Positions 38,867 to 49,559 of a stretch of 64,000 nt of DNA are shown here, piece after piece; within the stretch, counting starts at the first letter, position 1, and each line of letters begins with the position of its first letter. Source of the DNA: Dyella marensis (GTDB taxonomy: Bacteria; Pseudomonadota; Gammaproteobacteria; Xanthomonadales; Rhodanobacteraceae). The DNA lies in the NCBI RefSeq assembly GCF_900112865.1, contig NZ_FONH01000016.1:1-64000 (forward strand). Reading direction: 5' to 3'. The notes beneath the pieces were generated by a model. The model was not told where the DNA came from. It worked only from the letters and a program-made list of their open reading frames with translations, and did no database searches. The position numbers were made by a program, and so were the translations under genes.

Positions 38867-40807
38867 ATGGCCGTCGCCGGGGCGAACTGGACGGTACGCT
38901 TGTGGAGGCGTACGTCGCTGATGCAGCGGCTGGCCTTCATCGCCCTGGTGCCGACCCTGGTCACCGCCGCCCTGCTGGTGGTGATGCTCACCCGCTACCA
39001 GCTCAACACCCTGCGCGGCATGGCGCAGAGCACCGCCGATGCGATCGCCACCCAGGCCGCCTCGGTCTCCGCCGAAGCCATCCGCAACATGCAGCGGCGC
39101 GATCTGAAGCGCATCGCCGAATCGGTCGGCGACCTGCCGCATGTCGCGCACGTGCAGATCCGCGCCGCCGACGGCGAGATCCTCGCCGACAGCCGCGGCG
39201 ACAGCGCCGCCCGGGCGCGCGAAGTGCTCACCGTGGTGCGCGATGTGAAGGACGGCGACCAGCCCCTGCAGCCCGCGCTCGGCTCGGTGCTGATCGACCT
39301 GAGCCTGGGCGAGGCGATCGCCGCGCAGCGCGCCAGCCTGCGCAACGCCCTAATTGCGCTGGCGCTGGCGCTGTTCATTGCCGGCGTGGTCGGCTGGCAG
39401 GCCGCGCGCTGGATCAGCGCCCCGCTGCGCCGCCTGGCCGGCGCGGTGCACAAGCTCGGTCGCGGCGACCGGCGCGTCGAAGTGGAAGTCACCGACGAGA
39501 ACGAGATCGGCGAACTGCAGCGCGGCTTCAACAGCGCCGCCGCCGCGCTGTTCGACGTGCAGCGCGGCATGGAGCAGGAGATCGAACACGCCACGGTGGA
39601 GCTGGCGCGCAAGAACGCCGCGCTGGAAGCGGCCAGCGTGGCCAAGGCGCGCTTCCTCGCCGCCGCTTCGCACGACCTGCGCCAGCCGCTGTATGCGCTG
39701 ACCTTGTTCTCCTCCTCACTGTCGGTGGACGAGCGCGATCCGGTGCGGCTGGATCGCATCGCGCATATCCAGGAATGCGTCGAGGCGCTGGATCACCTGT
39801 TCAGCGAACTGCTCGACCTGTCGCGCCTGGAAACCGGCGCGATGCAGATCGAGATCAGCGAATTCCCGCTCGACCACGTGTTCGAAGAAGTCAGCCGCAA
39901 CTTCCGCATGATCGCCGAGCAGCACGGCCTGCGCCTGGTGATGCGCACCACCCACCTGTGGGTACGCAGCGACCGCACCATGCTGGCGCGCATCCTCAAC
40001 AATCTGGTCAGCAATGCGCTGCGCTATACGCATGAAGGCGGCGTGCTGGTGGTGGCCCGGCGTCGCCACGACGGCACCGTGCGCGTGGACGTGTGGGATA
40101 CCGGCAGCGGCATCGAGCCGGAACACCAGGCGCGCGTGTTCGACGAGTTCTACCGCGTCGACCATCACGGCAGCGGCGAGCACGACTCCGGCCCGCGCCG
40201 CGGCCTGGGGCTGGGCCTGGCCACGGTGCAGCGCCTGGCGGAGCTGCTGGATACGCGGGTACAGCTGAAGTCCACGCCGGGCCGCGGCAGCGTGTTCAGC
40301 CTGCACCTGCCGGAAGTGCCGCCGCAGCATCCGGCGCGCCTGGAGGTGGAAGAAGCGGCGCTGGATGTCTCGGGCATGCGCGTGCTGGTGATCGACGACG
40401 AACCGGCGATCCTCTCCGGCATCCGCTATCTGCTGCGCAGCTGGGGCTGCGAAGTGGCGGTGGCCGAAGATCGCGTGCAGGCGCTGGAAGCGATGGAAAC
40501 CTGGGTGACGCCGCCGGACCTGGTGATGTCCGACCTGCGCCTGCGCGACAACGAGAACGGGCTGGATGTGCTGGCCGAGCTGGATCGTCGCTACGCGGAA
40601 CTGGGCTTCGAGCCGTTCCCGCGCCTGCTGATCACCGGCGAGACGCGCAGCGACCGCCTGCGCGCCATCATGGCCGCGCGGATTCCGGTGCTGTACAAGC
40701 CGGTCTCGCCCGAGCAGCTGCGCGAAGCGATGGTCACCCTGCGCGTGACCGGACGGGGCGTGCCGATCTCCACGGCCGGGTTCACGCCCCTATCACCTAG
40801 CGTCTAG
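38867..40807 (+). CDS. Hybrid sensor histidine kinase with HAMP and receiver domains
   Basis: A 646-residue inner-membrane kinase. TM1 (about 20-40), a periplasmic sensor (to about 165), TM2, HAMP (about 185-240), an HisKA domain with H269 in SHDLRQPL, an ATPase domain (about 370-480, with GLGLGLATV), and a C-terminal receiver domain (about 505-625) with D556 and K611. Phosphate is likely passed to the NarL-type regulator encoded next. ATG 38867 is preferred over ATG 38852 because GGGGA lies 8 nt upstream of it; the earlier ATG has no ribosome site. The signal is unknown. Confidence 0.88.
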   Translation: MAVAGANWTVRLWRRTSLMQRLAFIALVPTLVTAALLVVMLTRYQLNTLRGMAQSTADAIATQAASVSAEAIRNMQRRDLKRIAESVGDLPHVAHVQIRAADGEILADSRGDSAARAREVLTVVRDVKDGDQPLQPALGSVLIDLSLGEAIAAQRASLRNALIALALALFIAGVVGWQAARWISAPLRRLAGAVHKLGRGDRRVEVEVTDENEIGELQRGFNSAAAALFDVQRGMEQEIEHATVELARKNAALEAASVAKARFLAAASHDLRQPLYALTLFSSSLSVDERDPVRLDRIAHIQECVEALDHLFSELLDLSRLETGAMQIEISEFPLDHVFEEVSRNFRMIAEQHGLRLVMRTTHLWVRSDRTMLARILNNLVSNALRYTHEGGVLVVARRRHDGTVRVDVWDTGSGIEPEHQARVFDEFYRVDHHGSGEHDSGPRRGLGLGLATVQRLAELLDTRVQLKSTPGRGSVFSLHLPEVPPQHPARLEVEEAALDVSGMRVLVIDDEPAILSGIRYLLRSWGCEVAVAEDRVQALEAMETWVTPPDLVMSDLRLRDNENGLDVLAELDRRYAELGFEPFPRLLITGETRSDRLRAIMAARIPVLYKPVSPEQLREAMVTLRVTGRGVPISTAGFTPLSPSV

Positions 40808-40908
40808 GCCATATGGCGAAGCAGAGCGCGGTTGCTCCGGCCAAGCGCTGGCACTATGTTTCATCCGCGCGCCATGAGGGACGGGGAGCTGGGCGCCTGG
40901 GGAGCGAC

Positions 40909-41571
40909 ATGCGGATACTGATCGCGGACGACCATCGGCTGATCGTCGAAGGAGTCAAGCTCAAGCTCGCCGAGCTCGGGCCGGAGACTGATTTCGCGGT
41001 GGCGCAGGACGTGGACGAACTGCGCGACCTGATCCGCAGCGAGGACGCGCGCCAGCTCAAGCTGGCCATGATCGACCTGGCCATGCCGGGCGCGCACGGC
41101 ACCTCGCATCTGCTCGAAACCATCCGCGCGCTGCCGGGGCTGCCGGTGATCGTGCTGTCCGGCTCGGAAGATCCGGCGCTGATGAAGGAACTGCTGTCCG
41201 CCGGCGCCCGCGGCTTCATCCCGAAGGCCTATTCGCCCGAGGTGATGCTCTCGGCCGTGCGGCTGGTGCTGTCCGGCGGCACCTATGTCCCGCCGATGAT
41301 GCTGGACGAGCGGCACGTCGCCGTGCCGCCGCCGCCCGGCGCATCCAACGGCATCGATACGCTGGAAGAGCGGCTGCGCAAGCTGCTCACCGAGCGCCAG
41401 ATCGACGTGCTGCGCCTGCTGTCGCAGGGCAAGCCGAACAAGCTGATCGCGCGCGACCTGGGCATCAGCGAGGGCACGGTGAAGATCCACCTGGCGGCGA
41501 TCTTCCGCGCGCTCAACGTGCGCAACCGGGTCGAGGCGGTGGTGGCTTCGCGGCGCATCAGCGGCCTGTAG
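40909..41571 (+). CDS. NarL/LuxR-type response regulator
   Basis: A 220-residue response regulator. The receiver domain (1-120) has the acidic pair D7-D8, phospho-acceptor D56 in MIDLAMPG, the SGS threonine/serine position and a conserved lysine near 105 (PKAYSP). The C-terminal LuxR-type HTH (about 157-215) contains GKPNKLIARDLGISEGTVKIHLAAI. It probably acts downstream of the hybrid kinase 101 nt upstream and may control the binding-protein gene that follows. A GGGAG site precedes ATG 40909; longer in-frame starts are not supported. Confidence 0.92.
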   Translation: MRILIADDHRLIVEGVKLKLAELGPETDFAVAQDVDELRDLIRSEDARQLKLAMIDLAMPGAHGTSHLLETIRALPGLPVIVLSGSEDPALMKELLSAGARGFIPKAYSPEVMLSAVRLVLSGGTYVPPMMLDERHVAVPPPPGASNGIDTLEERLRKLLTERQIDVLRLLSQGKPNKLIARDLGISEGTVKIHLAAIFRALNVRNRVEAVVASRRISGL

Positions 41572-41699
41572 GAAACCTCATGACGTGCGGCGCGCCCGCT
41601 TCCGGCGGCGCGCCCATGGCGTATGCTTCGGCCCCATCCGGGGTGGAGGAACCGCCCCGACACGGCGACCCGTTCGCCGTCCGCCGGGGGAGAGAGGCG

Positions 41700-42752
41700 T
41701 TGCGCAAGGGACGGACCGCAGGCTTACGGCATGGCCGGTCGCGACTGGCCAAGGCGATTTTTTTCGTGCTGCGCGCCATGGCGCTGCTGATGGCGGTGCT
41801 GGCCGGCGCCGCCACGGCCGCTCCCGCGCCGGGCGAACGCCCGCTCACTTTCGGCATCCTGCCGATCGGCGGCCCCTCCGAGTCGCTGGAAGCCTGGCGG
41901 CCGATGCTGGACGACATGGAGCGCAGCCTGCATCGCAGCGTGCGGCCGCTGTCGGTGAGCACCTACGAAGGCCTGGCGCAAGCCTTGGCCGAGGATCGCA
42001 TCGACCTGGCCTTCGTCTCCGGCAAGCTGGCCCTGGACGCGGTGGCGCGCGACCGCATGCGCGTGCTCGCCCAGCTCACCCGCGGCGACGGCTCGCGCGG
42101 CTATTACTCGGTGCTGCTGGTGGAGAAGAACTCGCCGATCCGCAGCGTGGACGACATCTTCCGCCAGCCGGGGCATTGGCGTTACGCGCGCGGCGAGGCG
42201 CTGTCGGTGTCCGGCTATGTGGTGCCGGAGACGCAGCTGTTCGCCGGCCGCGGCCTGGATTCGGACACCTTCTTCGCCAGCGTCGCGGTGGACAACCACC
42301 AGAACAACGCGCTGGCGGTGGCCAACCGCGAAGCCGATGTCGCCACCAACAACACCGCCGACCTGGAACGCTTTGCCCAGCGCTTTCCCGAGCAGTACGC
42401 GCGGCTGCGCGTGCTGTGGAAGTCCAACCTGATCCCGCACGCGGTGGTGATCGTGCGCACCGACCTGCCGCCAGAGCTGCGCCAGCGCATCGCGGCGTTC
42501 TTCACCGGCTACGCCAAGGGCAAGAACGGCGCGGCGGAACTGGCCAAGCTCAAGCTGATCCACGACATCAGCGGCTTCGCCCCCGCCGGCAACGACACCC
42601 TGCTGCCGTTCGCGGACATCGCCTGGACGCTGGAACGGCGGCGCGCGCTGGGCGCGCAATGGGTGAACAGCGCGGCGCTGGATGCGCGGCTGAAGAAACT
42701 CGATACCGACCACGAGGCGCTGGTGAAGCGGCTGAACGCCTCGTCGCCGTAG
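41700..42752 (+). CDS. PhnD-like periplasmic substrate-binding protein
   Basis: A 350-residue exported protein of the phosphate/phosphonate (PhnD/SsuA/transferrin-fold) binding family. The mature part starts near APAPGERPLTFGILPIGG; motifs with the usual order follow (SGKLALDAV near residue 104; VLLVEKNSPI near 141; the NTADLERF segment). The family binds small anionic or other ligands. No ABC permease or ATPase is nearby; the neighbours are a hybrid kinase and a response regulator, so a sensing partner is more likely than transport. Start: TTG 41700 has GGGGGAGAGAGG just upstream and gives a full signal peptide; ATG 41778 is the alternative. The stop TAG lies inside a repeat arm. Confidence 0.78.
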   Translation: MRKGRTAGLRHGRSRLAKAIFFVLRAMALLMAVLAGAATAAPAPGERPLTFGILPIGGPSESLEAWRPMLDDMERSLHRSVRPLSVSTYEGLAQALAEDRIDLAFVSGKLALDAVARDRMRVLAQLTRGDGSRGYYSVLLVEKNSPIRSVDDIFRQPGHWRYARGEALSVSGYVVPETQLFAGRGLDSDTFFASVAVDNHQNNALAVANREADVATNNTADLERFAQRFPEQYARLRVLWKSNLIPHAVVIVRTDLPPELRQRIAAFFTGYAKGKNGAAELAKLKLIHDISGFAPAGNDTLLPFADIAWTLERRRALGAQWVNSAALDARLKKLDTDHEALVKRLNASSP

Positions 42753-42864
42753 GTTGGGGTGAGTCGCAGGCGAACCCCAACAGGAGCATGGGGCTCGCCT
42801 CGCCAATCATTCATCGAAATCTCGAACGTTCGTTGGGGTTCGCCTGCGGCTCACCCCAACCTAC
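42749..42864. repeat. Paired GTAGGTTGGGG palindromic repeat, copy 2
   Basis: Arms at 42749-42781 and 42832-42864 (33 bp each, one mismatch) around a 50-bp spacer. The TAG in the left arm is the stop codon of the binding-protein gene and the CTA in the right arm is the stop of the convergent DUF3617 gene. Confidence 0.85.
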
Positions 42865-43385
42865 TTGGCCTTCGCCATATCGTTGAGATTCACCTTCTGC
42901 CCGTTCGGCAGGATCATGTCGCCCGGCTTCTGCCCGGCGGCGCAGGCGCCGACCCACTTGCCGCTGCTGTCGACGTCGGCTTCGCTATGGCCCATCACCG
43001 CGGGGTCGTACTTGACGTGACCGGTGGTGCGGTAGGCGCTGTCGCCCTGGAAGCGCGTCTCGCTGTGGCTGGTCATGGTGATGTTGCCCTGCGGGCCGGG
43101 CAGGTTGCATACGCCGTCGGCGACCACCGCGCCGTCCTTCACGGCGAGCGAGAACTTGCTGCACATCGAGCCGCTCATCTGCGCGCCCATCTGGTACATC
43201 GCCTTGTCGGTCGCCTCGTCCAGGCACACCTTCATGGTCTGCGACTGGCCGCCGGCCATGCCCATCTGCATCTCCCACAGGCCGGCCTTGCGCTTGGGCA
43301 GGTTGGCGGGAAGCTCCACGGCGGCCGCGGAGGCGGCCAGGCACAGCAGGGACAGCGCGAACAACGGACGGAAACGGATGGACAT
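42861..43385 (-). CDS. DUF3617 family periplasmic protein
   Basis: A 174-residue exported protein with a signal peptide (1-22). The mature part has the DUF3617 pattern: KAGLWEM near residue 34, conserved cysteines (C54, C75, C92 and others), and a glycine/serine-rich C-terminal half. The family is common in sphingomonads and xanthomonads, and its function is not known. The stop codon is read from the repeat arm. The start at MSIRF is set by the signal peptide. Confidence 0.75.
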   Translation of the reverse strand: MSIRFRPLFALSLLCLAASAAAVELPANLPKRKAGLWEMQMGMAGGQSQTMKVCLDEATDKAMYQMGAQMSGSMCSKFSLAVKDGAVVADGVCNLPGPQGNITMTSHSETRFQGDSAYRTTGHVKYDPAVMGHSEADVDSSGKWVGACAAGQKPGDMILPNGQKVNLNDMAKAK

Positions 43386-43705
43386 GGGCTTTTCTCCAGA
43401 GCCTCGGTGGTGGCCCGGCGGGCCCCTGGCCGCGCAAGGTAACGGCAAATGATGGCGGCGTCATGCACGGGCGCGGCGCCATACGCCGAGAAGCTAGGTC
43501 GAACAGCGTATCGAATGGCCCTGGCGCCTCGCCTAGAGTGGTCGCATGCCATGGATGGGCTCCAAGGCGCCCATCGCGCCTCGCCTACAACCGCTGCCGC
43601 GACCATTCATGTCCACGACTACCGCCGTGCCCCTGCCGCAGTGCCCTGTTTCAGCCCGGCCATGGGAACTGCCCGGCCGCAGCCGGCGCGGCGAAGGCTG
43701 AGCGC
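43386..43705. other. Divergent intergenic region, DUF3617 / sensor kinase
   Basis: 320 nt between two divergent start codons. It must hold both promoters, but I see no convincing -35/-10 pair, operator palindrome or small gene. Reading frames here have no ribosome site or recognisable product. Confidence 0.4.
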
Positions 43706-45103
43706 ATGGCCAGCGAGTCCCTCCTCCGCCGGCTGCTCCTGGACGCCGTACTGCCCGCGACGCTCGCGGCACTGGTGCTGGTCACCGTACTGACCGTGCA
43801 GGTCGCCGGCATGCAGGGCGAGCGCGCGGACGCGCGGGCCGCCCTGCGGGTGGAACAGCTGGCCGGCGCGCTGGCCGCGGACCAGGCGCTGGCCGCCCCG
43901 CAAGGCTTCCTGGACGAGGCCCGCCGCGACGGCCTGCTGCGCCAGGCGGGGCTGAGCTACCCCGACGGCCCGGCATGGAACAGCGGCAGCGCCCTGCCCG
44001 ACCAGGACGCCGGCAACTACCGCCGCGAGCTGGCCGGCACCGCCGGCAACCGGCCCTGGCTGACCGCGCAGGCCGACCTGGGCCCGCTGCGCCGCGCGCA
44101 GGCGGTGACTTGGCTGCTCGGCGCGCTGTGCGCCTGCGGCATCCTGCTGCTGGGCTGGCTGGCGCGCTGGTCGTTGCGCCGCCACGTGCTGCGGCCGCTG
44201 GCCGAGCTGCGCCGGGCGCTCGAGGAAGACCGCCTGCCGCCGCTGGCGGTGACCGCCTCCACCCGCGAGTTCGCCGAGCTGGAGCGCGCGCTGGAACACT
44301 GCCTCGCCGATGGCTGGCCGCGCGCCTGGCATTCGGCGCGCCAGGACGTCATGCGCCAGCGCCATGCCGCGGCCCGCGGCAAGTCGCGCTTCATCGCCCT
44401 GGTCAACCATCATCTGCGCCAGCCGCTGCAGGCGCTGCAGCTGTTCGCGGCGAACTTCGATCCCGGCCCCGACCAGGACCAGCAGGCCCTGCTCGCGCAT
44501 ATGCGTGCCAGCGTGAGCTCGATGACGCGCCTGCTCGAAGGCCTGCTGGAGATCTCGCGCCTGGACGCCGGCGTGGTGGTGGTGCGGCCGGCGGAATTCA
44601 GCGCCGCGGAACTGTTCCTGCACGACCGCACCTGGCTGGCCGAGGAAGCCGCGCGGCGCGGCGTCACCCTGATCTGGCGCGGCAGCCACCACCGCCTGCA
44701 CGGCGACGCGGAACTGGCCGCCGGCCTGCTGCTGCAGCTGGCCAGCAACGCGATCGCCAATGCGCCGATGGGCCGCGTGCTGATCGCCGCGCGCCGGCAC
44801 GACCATGCCGTGCGCATCGAGGTGCGCGACAACGGCCCGGGCATCGCACAGGACCACCAGCAGCAGATCTTCGAGGAATTCGTGCAGCTGCCCGACGCGG
44901 AGAATCCGCGCCGCGACGGCTACGGCCTGGGCCTGACCATCGGCGACCGGCTGGCGCGCCTGCTCGGCACGCATATCGGCCTGCGTTCGGCGCCGGGCCA
45001 GGGCAGCACGTTCTGGTTCGACCTGCCGGAAGCACCGCTGGCGGAACGGCGCGCGCCGCGCGGGCGCCACGGGCCGTGGAGCGCGTGGCGGCGCGCGGGC
45101 TGA
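43706..45103 (+). CDS. Sensor histidine kinase
   Basis: A 465-residue inner-membrane kinase without a receiver domain. TM1 (about 14-34), a short periplasmic region, TM2 (about 133-152), a linker, an HisKA domain with H235 in NHHLRQPLQAL, and an ATPase domain with DNGPGI and GYGLGLTIG. The H-box has HH instead of HD/HE. No response regulator follows, so it is an orphan kinase; its kinase domain resembles that of the hybrid kinase at 38867. The ATG at 43706 has GAAGG upstream. Confidence 0.85.
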   Translation: MASESLLRRLLLDAVLPATLAALVLVTVLTVQVAGMQGERADARAALRVEQLAGALAADQALAAPQGFLDEARRDGLLRQAGLSYPDGPAWNSGSALPDQDAGNYRRELAGTAGNRPWLTAQADLGPLRRAQAVTWLLGALCACGILLLGWLARWSLRRHVLRPLAELRRALEEDRLPPLAVTASTREFAELERALEHCLADGWPRAWHSARQDVMRQRHAAARGKSRFIALVNHHLRQPLQALQLFAANFDPGPDQDQQALLAHMRASVSSMTRLLEGLLEISRLDAGVVVVRPAEFSAAELFLHDRTWLAEEAARRGVTLIWRGSHHRLHGDAELAAGLLLQLASNAIANAPMGRVLIAARRHDHAVRIEVRDNGPGIAQDHQQQIFEEFVQLPDAENPRRDGYGLGLTIGDRLARLLGTHIGLRSAPGQGSTFWFDLPEAPLAERRAPRGRHGPWSAWRRAG

Positions 45104-45112
45104 GGCGCCGGC

Positions 45113-45652
45113 TTATTCGTCCGCGCCGGGATCCATGCCGGGGAACAGCACTTCGGTGAAGCCGAACTTGCCGAAATCGGTGATGCGCGACGGATACAGC
45201 CGGCCGATCAGGTGATCGCATTCATGCTGCACCACGCGCGCGTGGAAACCCTGCGCATTGCGGTCGATGTGCTCGCCCTTCGGATCGATGCCCTGGTAGC
45301 GGATCATGGTGTAGCGGTTCACCGCGCCACGCAGGCCGGGCACCGAGAGACAGCCTTCCCAGCCTTCTTCCATGTCCTGCGACAGCGGCATGATCACCGG
45401 ATTGAGCAGGATGGTGCGCGGCACTGCTGGCGCGTCCGGATAGCGCTCGGAACTGTCGAAGCCGAAGATCACCAACTGCAGGTCGATGCCGATCTGCGGC
45501 GCGGCCAGGCCGACGCCGCCGGCATGGTGCATGGTGTCGAACATGTCCTGGATCAGCGTGTCCAGCTCGGCGCAGCCGATCATCGCGTCGGGCACCGGTG
45601 GCGCCACGCGCAGCAGGCGCGGGTCGCCCATCTTGAGAATCTCGCGGATCAT
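45113..45652 (-). CDS. def: Peptide deformylase
   Basis: A 179-residue metalloenzyme that removes the formyl group from new proteins. All three motifs are intact: GVGLAAPQ (46-53), EGCLS with C101, and HECDH (143-147). Length fits type I deformylases. The start at MIREIL fits the family. It is not next to fmt here, and it is convergent with the orphan kinase gene (9-nt gap), so it may be a second, stand-alone copy. A GAGG site precedes the start. Confidence 0.94.
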   Translation of the reverse strand: MIREILKMGDPRLLRVAPPVPDAMIGCAELDTLIQDMFDTMHHAGGVGLAAPQIGIDLQLVIFGFDSSERYPDAPAVPRTILLNPVIMPLSQDMEEGWEGCLSVPGLRGAVNRYTMIRYQGIDPKGEHIDRNAQGFHARVVQHECDHLIGRLYPSRITDFGKFGFTEVLFPGMDPGADE

Positions 45653-45912
45653 GCTGGCCTCGATGCGTTGGCGTTGCGTTCTGACTGAGGGCCGCGCGGC
45701 GCCTTTGCAAGGCGCGGCGGGGGGCGCCAGCTTAATCCCGGCGGGGTGCGCCGTGCAGGCACCGTGAACCCGGAAACAGCAGGCGCATGGCCGATGCGGC
45801 ATCATCGACCCGCTACGCCGGCGAAGGATGGGCCGGCTGCGCCGGGGGCACCGCATCCACCCATACCACCTGTTTTGGCAAGGCGCCGCCCGGCCGGCGA
45901 GGAGATCGACTG

Positions 45913-48900
45913 TTGTTTTCCGCCCTGATGCTGCAAACGCTGCTGGCCGCCGCCGGTGCCGGCGCGCCGCCACCGGCCTGGACCGTGCCGAGTTTCCGCA
46001 ACTACGGCATGGCCGAAGGCCTGCCGAGCAGCAATATCGATGCACTGGCACAGGACGGCCAGGGCTATGTGTGGGTCGCCACCGAATCCGGGCTGGCGCG
46101 CTACGACGGCGAGCGCTTCCGCGTATGGCGGCACGATCCGCGCGATCCGCGTTCGCTGCCGGCGATGCCGCTGGCCACCCTGATGGTGGACCCGGACGGA
46201 CGCCTGTGGGGCGGCAGCCGCGACGGCCTGGTGCGCTACGACCCCGCGCAGGGCAACTTCGACCACTGGCGCCGCGACCCGGCCGATCCGGCCTCCGCCG
46301 GCAGCGACGACGTCACCGCGCTGGCGCGCGCGGGCCAGGGCCCGCTGTGGGTCGGCCATTTCGACGTGGGCCTGGACCGCATGCGCGCGGACGGACGCGG
46401 CTTCGATCACCTGCGCCACGATCCGGCCGACCCCGGCACGCTGTCGTCCGACACGGTGTATTCGCTGCTGGCGGATCCGGACGGCACCCTGTGGATCGGC
46501 ACCGGCCGGGGACTGGACCATCGCGCGCCCGACGGACGCATCAGCCACGTGGCATTCGCGCGCCCCGACGACGCCTTCCGCGACAAGCCGCTGAAGATCT
46601 ACCAGCTCGCCCGCCTCGGCGGCACGCTGTACATCGGCAGCAACCGCGGCCTGTACGCGCTGGCGGCGGATGCGACCGGCGCCGTGCCGGTGGCGCCGGA
46701 GGTGCTGCCGCAGAAGCTGATCTATTCGCTTGCCGCCGACGCGCAGCACCGCCTGTGGATCGGCACCAACGAAGGCGTCTACCTGCGCGACGCCGACGGC
46801 ACTTACCGCCGCCTCGAGCCGCGCCCGCTGCTGCGCCACGGCCTGCCGAACGGCTTCATCGCCCAGCTGCTGCGCGACCACGAAGGCGGCATGTGGATCG
46901 GCACCTACAACGGCCTGGCCTATCTGTCGCCGCGCTGGAACGACTTCCAGTACGTCACGCATGTTCCGGAGAACCCGGACAGCATCGTGCCCGGCGCGTA
47001 CCACGCCGTCGCCGGCAACCGCGGCGATCATCTGTGGATCGCCGGCAGCAACGGTGCGATCGATCGCCTGGACCTCGCCACCGGCAAGGTGCGCCATCTC
47101 GCGTTCCACCTGCCGCAGGGGCGCAGTGCCAATGCCATCCGCGAGGATGCGCGCGGCCGCCTGTGGATCGCCTCGGCCAGCGGCAGCTTCGTGCTCGACG
47201 GCGACAAGGCCATCGAGCTGGAAGCGCCGATGGCCGAACGCATCCTGTTCGGCCCCGACGGCACGGCCTATCTGCAGAACGACGACGGCGTGTACGCCTG
47301 CGATCCGGACACGCTCAAGGGGCATCCGCTCGACTTCGGCCCGCGCGCCAGAAACCTCACGTTCGCCGATATGCACCTGTACGACGGCGCGCTGTGGTTC
47401 GCCACCAGCGCGGGCGTGATGCGCTGGACGCCTGGCGATGCGCAGGCCAGCTTCATCGAAGGCGTGCCGGCGACGGCTTTCCACTTCCTGGGTCTCGGCG
47501 ATGGTCGCTTGTGGCTGCTCGACGACGAGAACCTCAGCGTGTTCAAGCTGGATGGCCAGCGCGCCGTGCCGGCCGGAAGCTATCCGCTGTATCGCCAGCA
47601 CCCGCTCAGCGATGTGCTGGGCATGCATGTCGACGGGCCGGGCCGCGTGTGGTTCTTCTCGCGCAGCGGCCTGTGGCGCTTCGACCCGGTCAGCGGCAAG
47701 GTGCGCGAACCGGGCCTGGAACAGGGCCTGCCGGAAAGCCAGTTCACCAACGTCAGCCACGCCAGCTTGTGGGACGGGCGCGTGGCGGCGGCGACCAACG
47801 AAGGCATCGCGATCTTCGCGCCGAACGCGCTCGGCGAATATTCGCGCGAGCCGCGCATGCGCCTGGAAGACGGCAGCGTGCGCCGCGGCAACCAGACGCT
47901 GCGCCTGGCCGCGGACGCGCAGCCGTGGCGGCTGCAATGGAGCGACCGCGATCTCACCGTCAGCGCGCGCGCCCTGACCTACCTGGCGCCGGAGCGCACG
48001 CGCTATCGCTTCCGCCTGGACGGGCTGGACAGCGACTGGGTCGACACCGGCGCGCGCGGCGACCGCAGCTTCACCCAGCTGCCCGGCGGCGACTACGTGC
48101 TGCACGTGCAGGCGGCCGGTCCCGATGGCGCCTGGGGCGAGCTGCCCGCACTGCGCATCCATGCGGACAGTCCGCCCTGGCTGCGCTGGTGGGCCTGGCT
48201 GGCCTATGCGCTGCTGCTGGCACTGCTGTTCGCCGCGCTGCTGGCAGCCATGCGCCGGCGCCAGGCACAGCGCCACCGGCTGGCCCTGATCACCCAGGAA
48301 CATCAGCTGGCGCAGGCGGCCAGCCGCGCGAAGACGCAGTTCCTGGCCGAGCTGGGGCACGAGATCCGCACCCCGATGACCGGCGTGCTGGGCATGGCCG
48401 AACTGCTGCTCAGCCGTCCGCTCGGCACGACCGAGCGGCATTACGCGCAGACCATCCGCAACTCCGGCGAGGTGCTGCTGACCCTGGTCAACGATGCGCT
48501 GGACCTGGCGCGCATCGAGGCGGGGCGGCTGCAGCTCAATCCCGCGCCGTTCGATCCCCATGCGCTGCTGCTCGACGTGGCCGACCTGCAGCGCGGCAAG
48601 GCGGTGAGCAAGGGCTTGTCGCTGCAGGTGCACGTGCGCGAAGGCGTGCCGGCGCATGTCCACGGCGACGCCGTGCGCGTGCGCCAGATCCTGCTCAACC
48701 TCAGCGGCAATGCGCTGAAGTTCACCGAGCGCGGCGAAGTGCGCCTGACCCTGGACACCGACGGCGACGGCCTGGTGTTCGTGGTCAGCGACACCGGTCC
48801 CGGCATCGCGCCGTCCGACCAGGCCAAGCTGTTCCGGCACTACCAGCAGCTGGACGGCCCGCAGCGCGGCTCCGGCAGCGGCCTGGGCCTGGCCATCTGC

Positions 48901-49425
48901 CGCGAGCTGGCCACCTTGATGGGCGGCCGCATCGCGCTGGAATCCGCGCCCGGCAAGGGCAGCAGCTTCCGCGTGCACCTGCCGCTGCCCGCCACGGCCT
49001 CGCCGGCCGAGCGCGTGGCGCGCGGCGACAGCGGACCGCGCTGGCGGCTGCTGTTGCTGGAGGACGAGCCGACCGTGGCGGCGGTGATCGCCGGCCTGCT
49101 GGAAGCGCAGGGGCACACGGTGGAGCACGTGCCGAACGCGCTGCGTGCGATGGAAGCGCTGGAACGCCAGCGCTTCGATGCCGCGCTGGTCGACCTGGAC
49201 CTGCCCGGCCTCGACGGCCTCCAGTGGGCGGGGCTGGTGCGCTCGCGCGAACACGAGGACCGCCTGCCGATGATCGCCATCACCGCGCGCTCCGGCGGCG
49301 ACGAGGAAAGCCGCGCCCGTGCCGCCGGCATGGACGGCTTCCTGCGCAAGCCGCTGCACGGCGAACAGCTGGCGCAGGCGCTGGCGGCGGTGCTGGTGGA
49401 TGCACCGGCGGAGACCGCCGGCTGA
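45913..49425 (+). CDS. Hybrid two-component sensor with beta-propeller input (reg_prop/Y_Y_Y)
   Basis: A 1170-residue membrane kinase. Signal peptide or TM at the N-terminus; about 640 residues of seven-bladed beta-propeller repeats ([23 protein letters not shown] and similar reg_prop units); a Y_Y_Y domain (about 670-750); one TM (about 762-782); HisKA with H816 in GHEIRTPM; ATPase; and a C-terminal receiver with D1094. Similar proteins sense glycans in Bacteroidetes, but in xanthomonads ligands are mostly unknown. TTG 45913 is chosen because GAGGAG lies 8 nt upstream; ATG 45928 is the alternative. There is no separate response regulator next to it. Confidence 0.88.
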   Translation: MFSALMLQTLLAAAGAGAPPPAWTVPSFRNYGMAEGLPSSNIDALAQDGQGYVWVATESGLARYDGERFRVWRHDPRDPRSLPAMPLATLMVDPDGRLWGGSRDGLVRYDPAQGNFDHWRRDPADPASAGSDDVTALARAGQGPLWVGHFDVGLDRMRADGRGFDHLRHDPADPGTLSSDTVYSLLADPDGTLWIGTGRGLDHRAPDGRISHVAFARPDDAFRDKPLKIYQLARLGGTLYIGSNRGLYALAADATGAVPVAPEVLPQKLIYSLAADAQHRLWIGTNEGVYLRDADGTYRRLEPRPLLRHGLPNGFIAQLLRDHEGGMWIGTYNGLAYLSPRWNDFQYVTHVPENPDSIVPGAYHAVAGNRGDHLWIAGSNGAIDRLDLATGKVRHLAFHLPQGRSANAIREDARGRLWIASASGSFVLDGDKAIELEAPMAERILFGPDGTAYLQNDDGVYACDPDTLKGHPLDFGPRARNLTFADMHLYDGALWFATSAGVMRWTPGDAQASFIEGVPATAFHFLGLGDGRLWLLDDENLSVFKLDGQRAVPAGSYPLYRQHPLSDVLGMHVDGPGRVWFFSRSGLWRFDPVSGKVREPGLEQGLPESQFTNVSHASLWDGRVAAATNEGIAIFAPNALGEYSREPRMRLEDGSVRRGNQTLRLAADAQPWRLQWSDRDLTVSARALTYLAPERTRYRFRLDGLDSDWVDTGARGDRSFTQLPGGDYVLHVQAAGPDGAWGELPALRIHADSPPWLRWWAWLAYALLLALLFAALLAAMRRRQAQRHRLALITQEHQLAQAASRAKTQFLAELGHEIRTPMTGVLGMAELLLSRPLGTTERHYAQTIRNSGEVLLTLVNDALDLARIEAGRLQLNPAPFDPHALLLDVADLQRGKAVSKGLSLQVHVREGVPAHVHGDAVRVRQILLNLSGNALKFTERGEVRLTLDTDGDGLVFVVSDTGPGIAPSDQAKLFRHYQQLDGPQRGSGSGLGLAICRELATLMGGRIALESAPGKGSSFRVHLPLPATASPAERVARGDSGPRWRLLLLEDEPTVAAVIAGLLEAQGHTVEHVPNALRAMEALERQRFDAALVDLDLPGLDGLQWAGLVRSREHEDRLPMIAITARSGGDEESRARAAGMDGFLRKPLHGEQLAQALAAVLVDAPAETAG

Positions 49426-49559
49426 ATTTGCGGCGCCGCCGCATGCCGTGGCGCCGCTGCAGCATTCGACCAATGGCTAATGCTCGCGCGCGCCCAGGGC
49501 ATTGACCCCCGCCAGCGCGGGGCGGACTCTTGCGAAAGAACGTCCGAGGGAGTCCCTTC

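Noticed and set aside
45802-49473. A 1223-codon minus-strand frame opposite the propeller kinase
   Set aside because: Antisense shadow; the plus strand encodes clear propeller, kinase and receiver domains.
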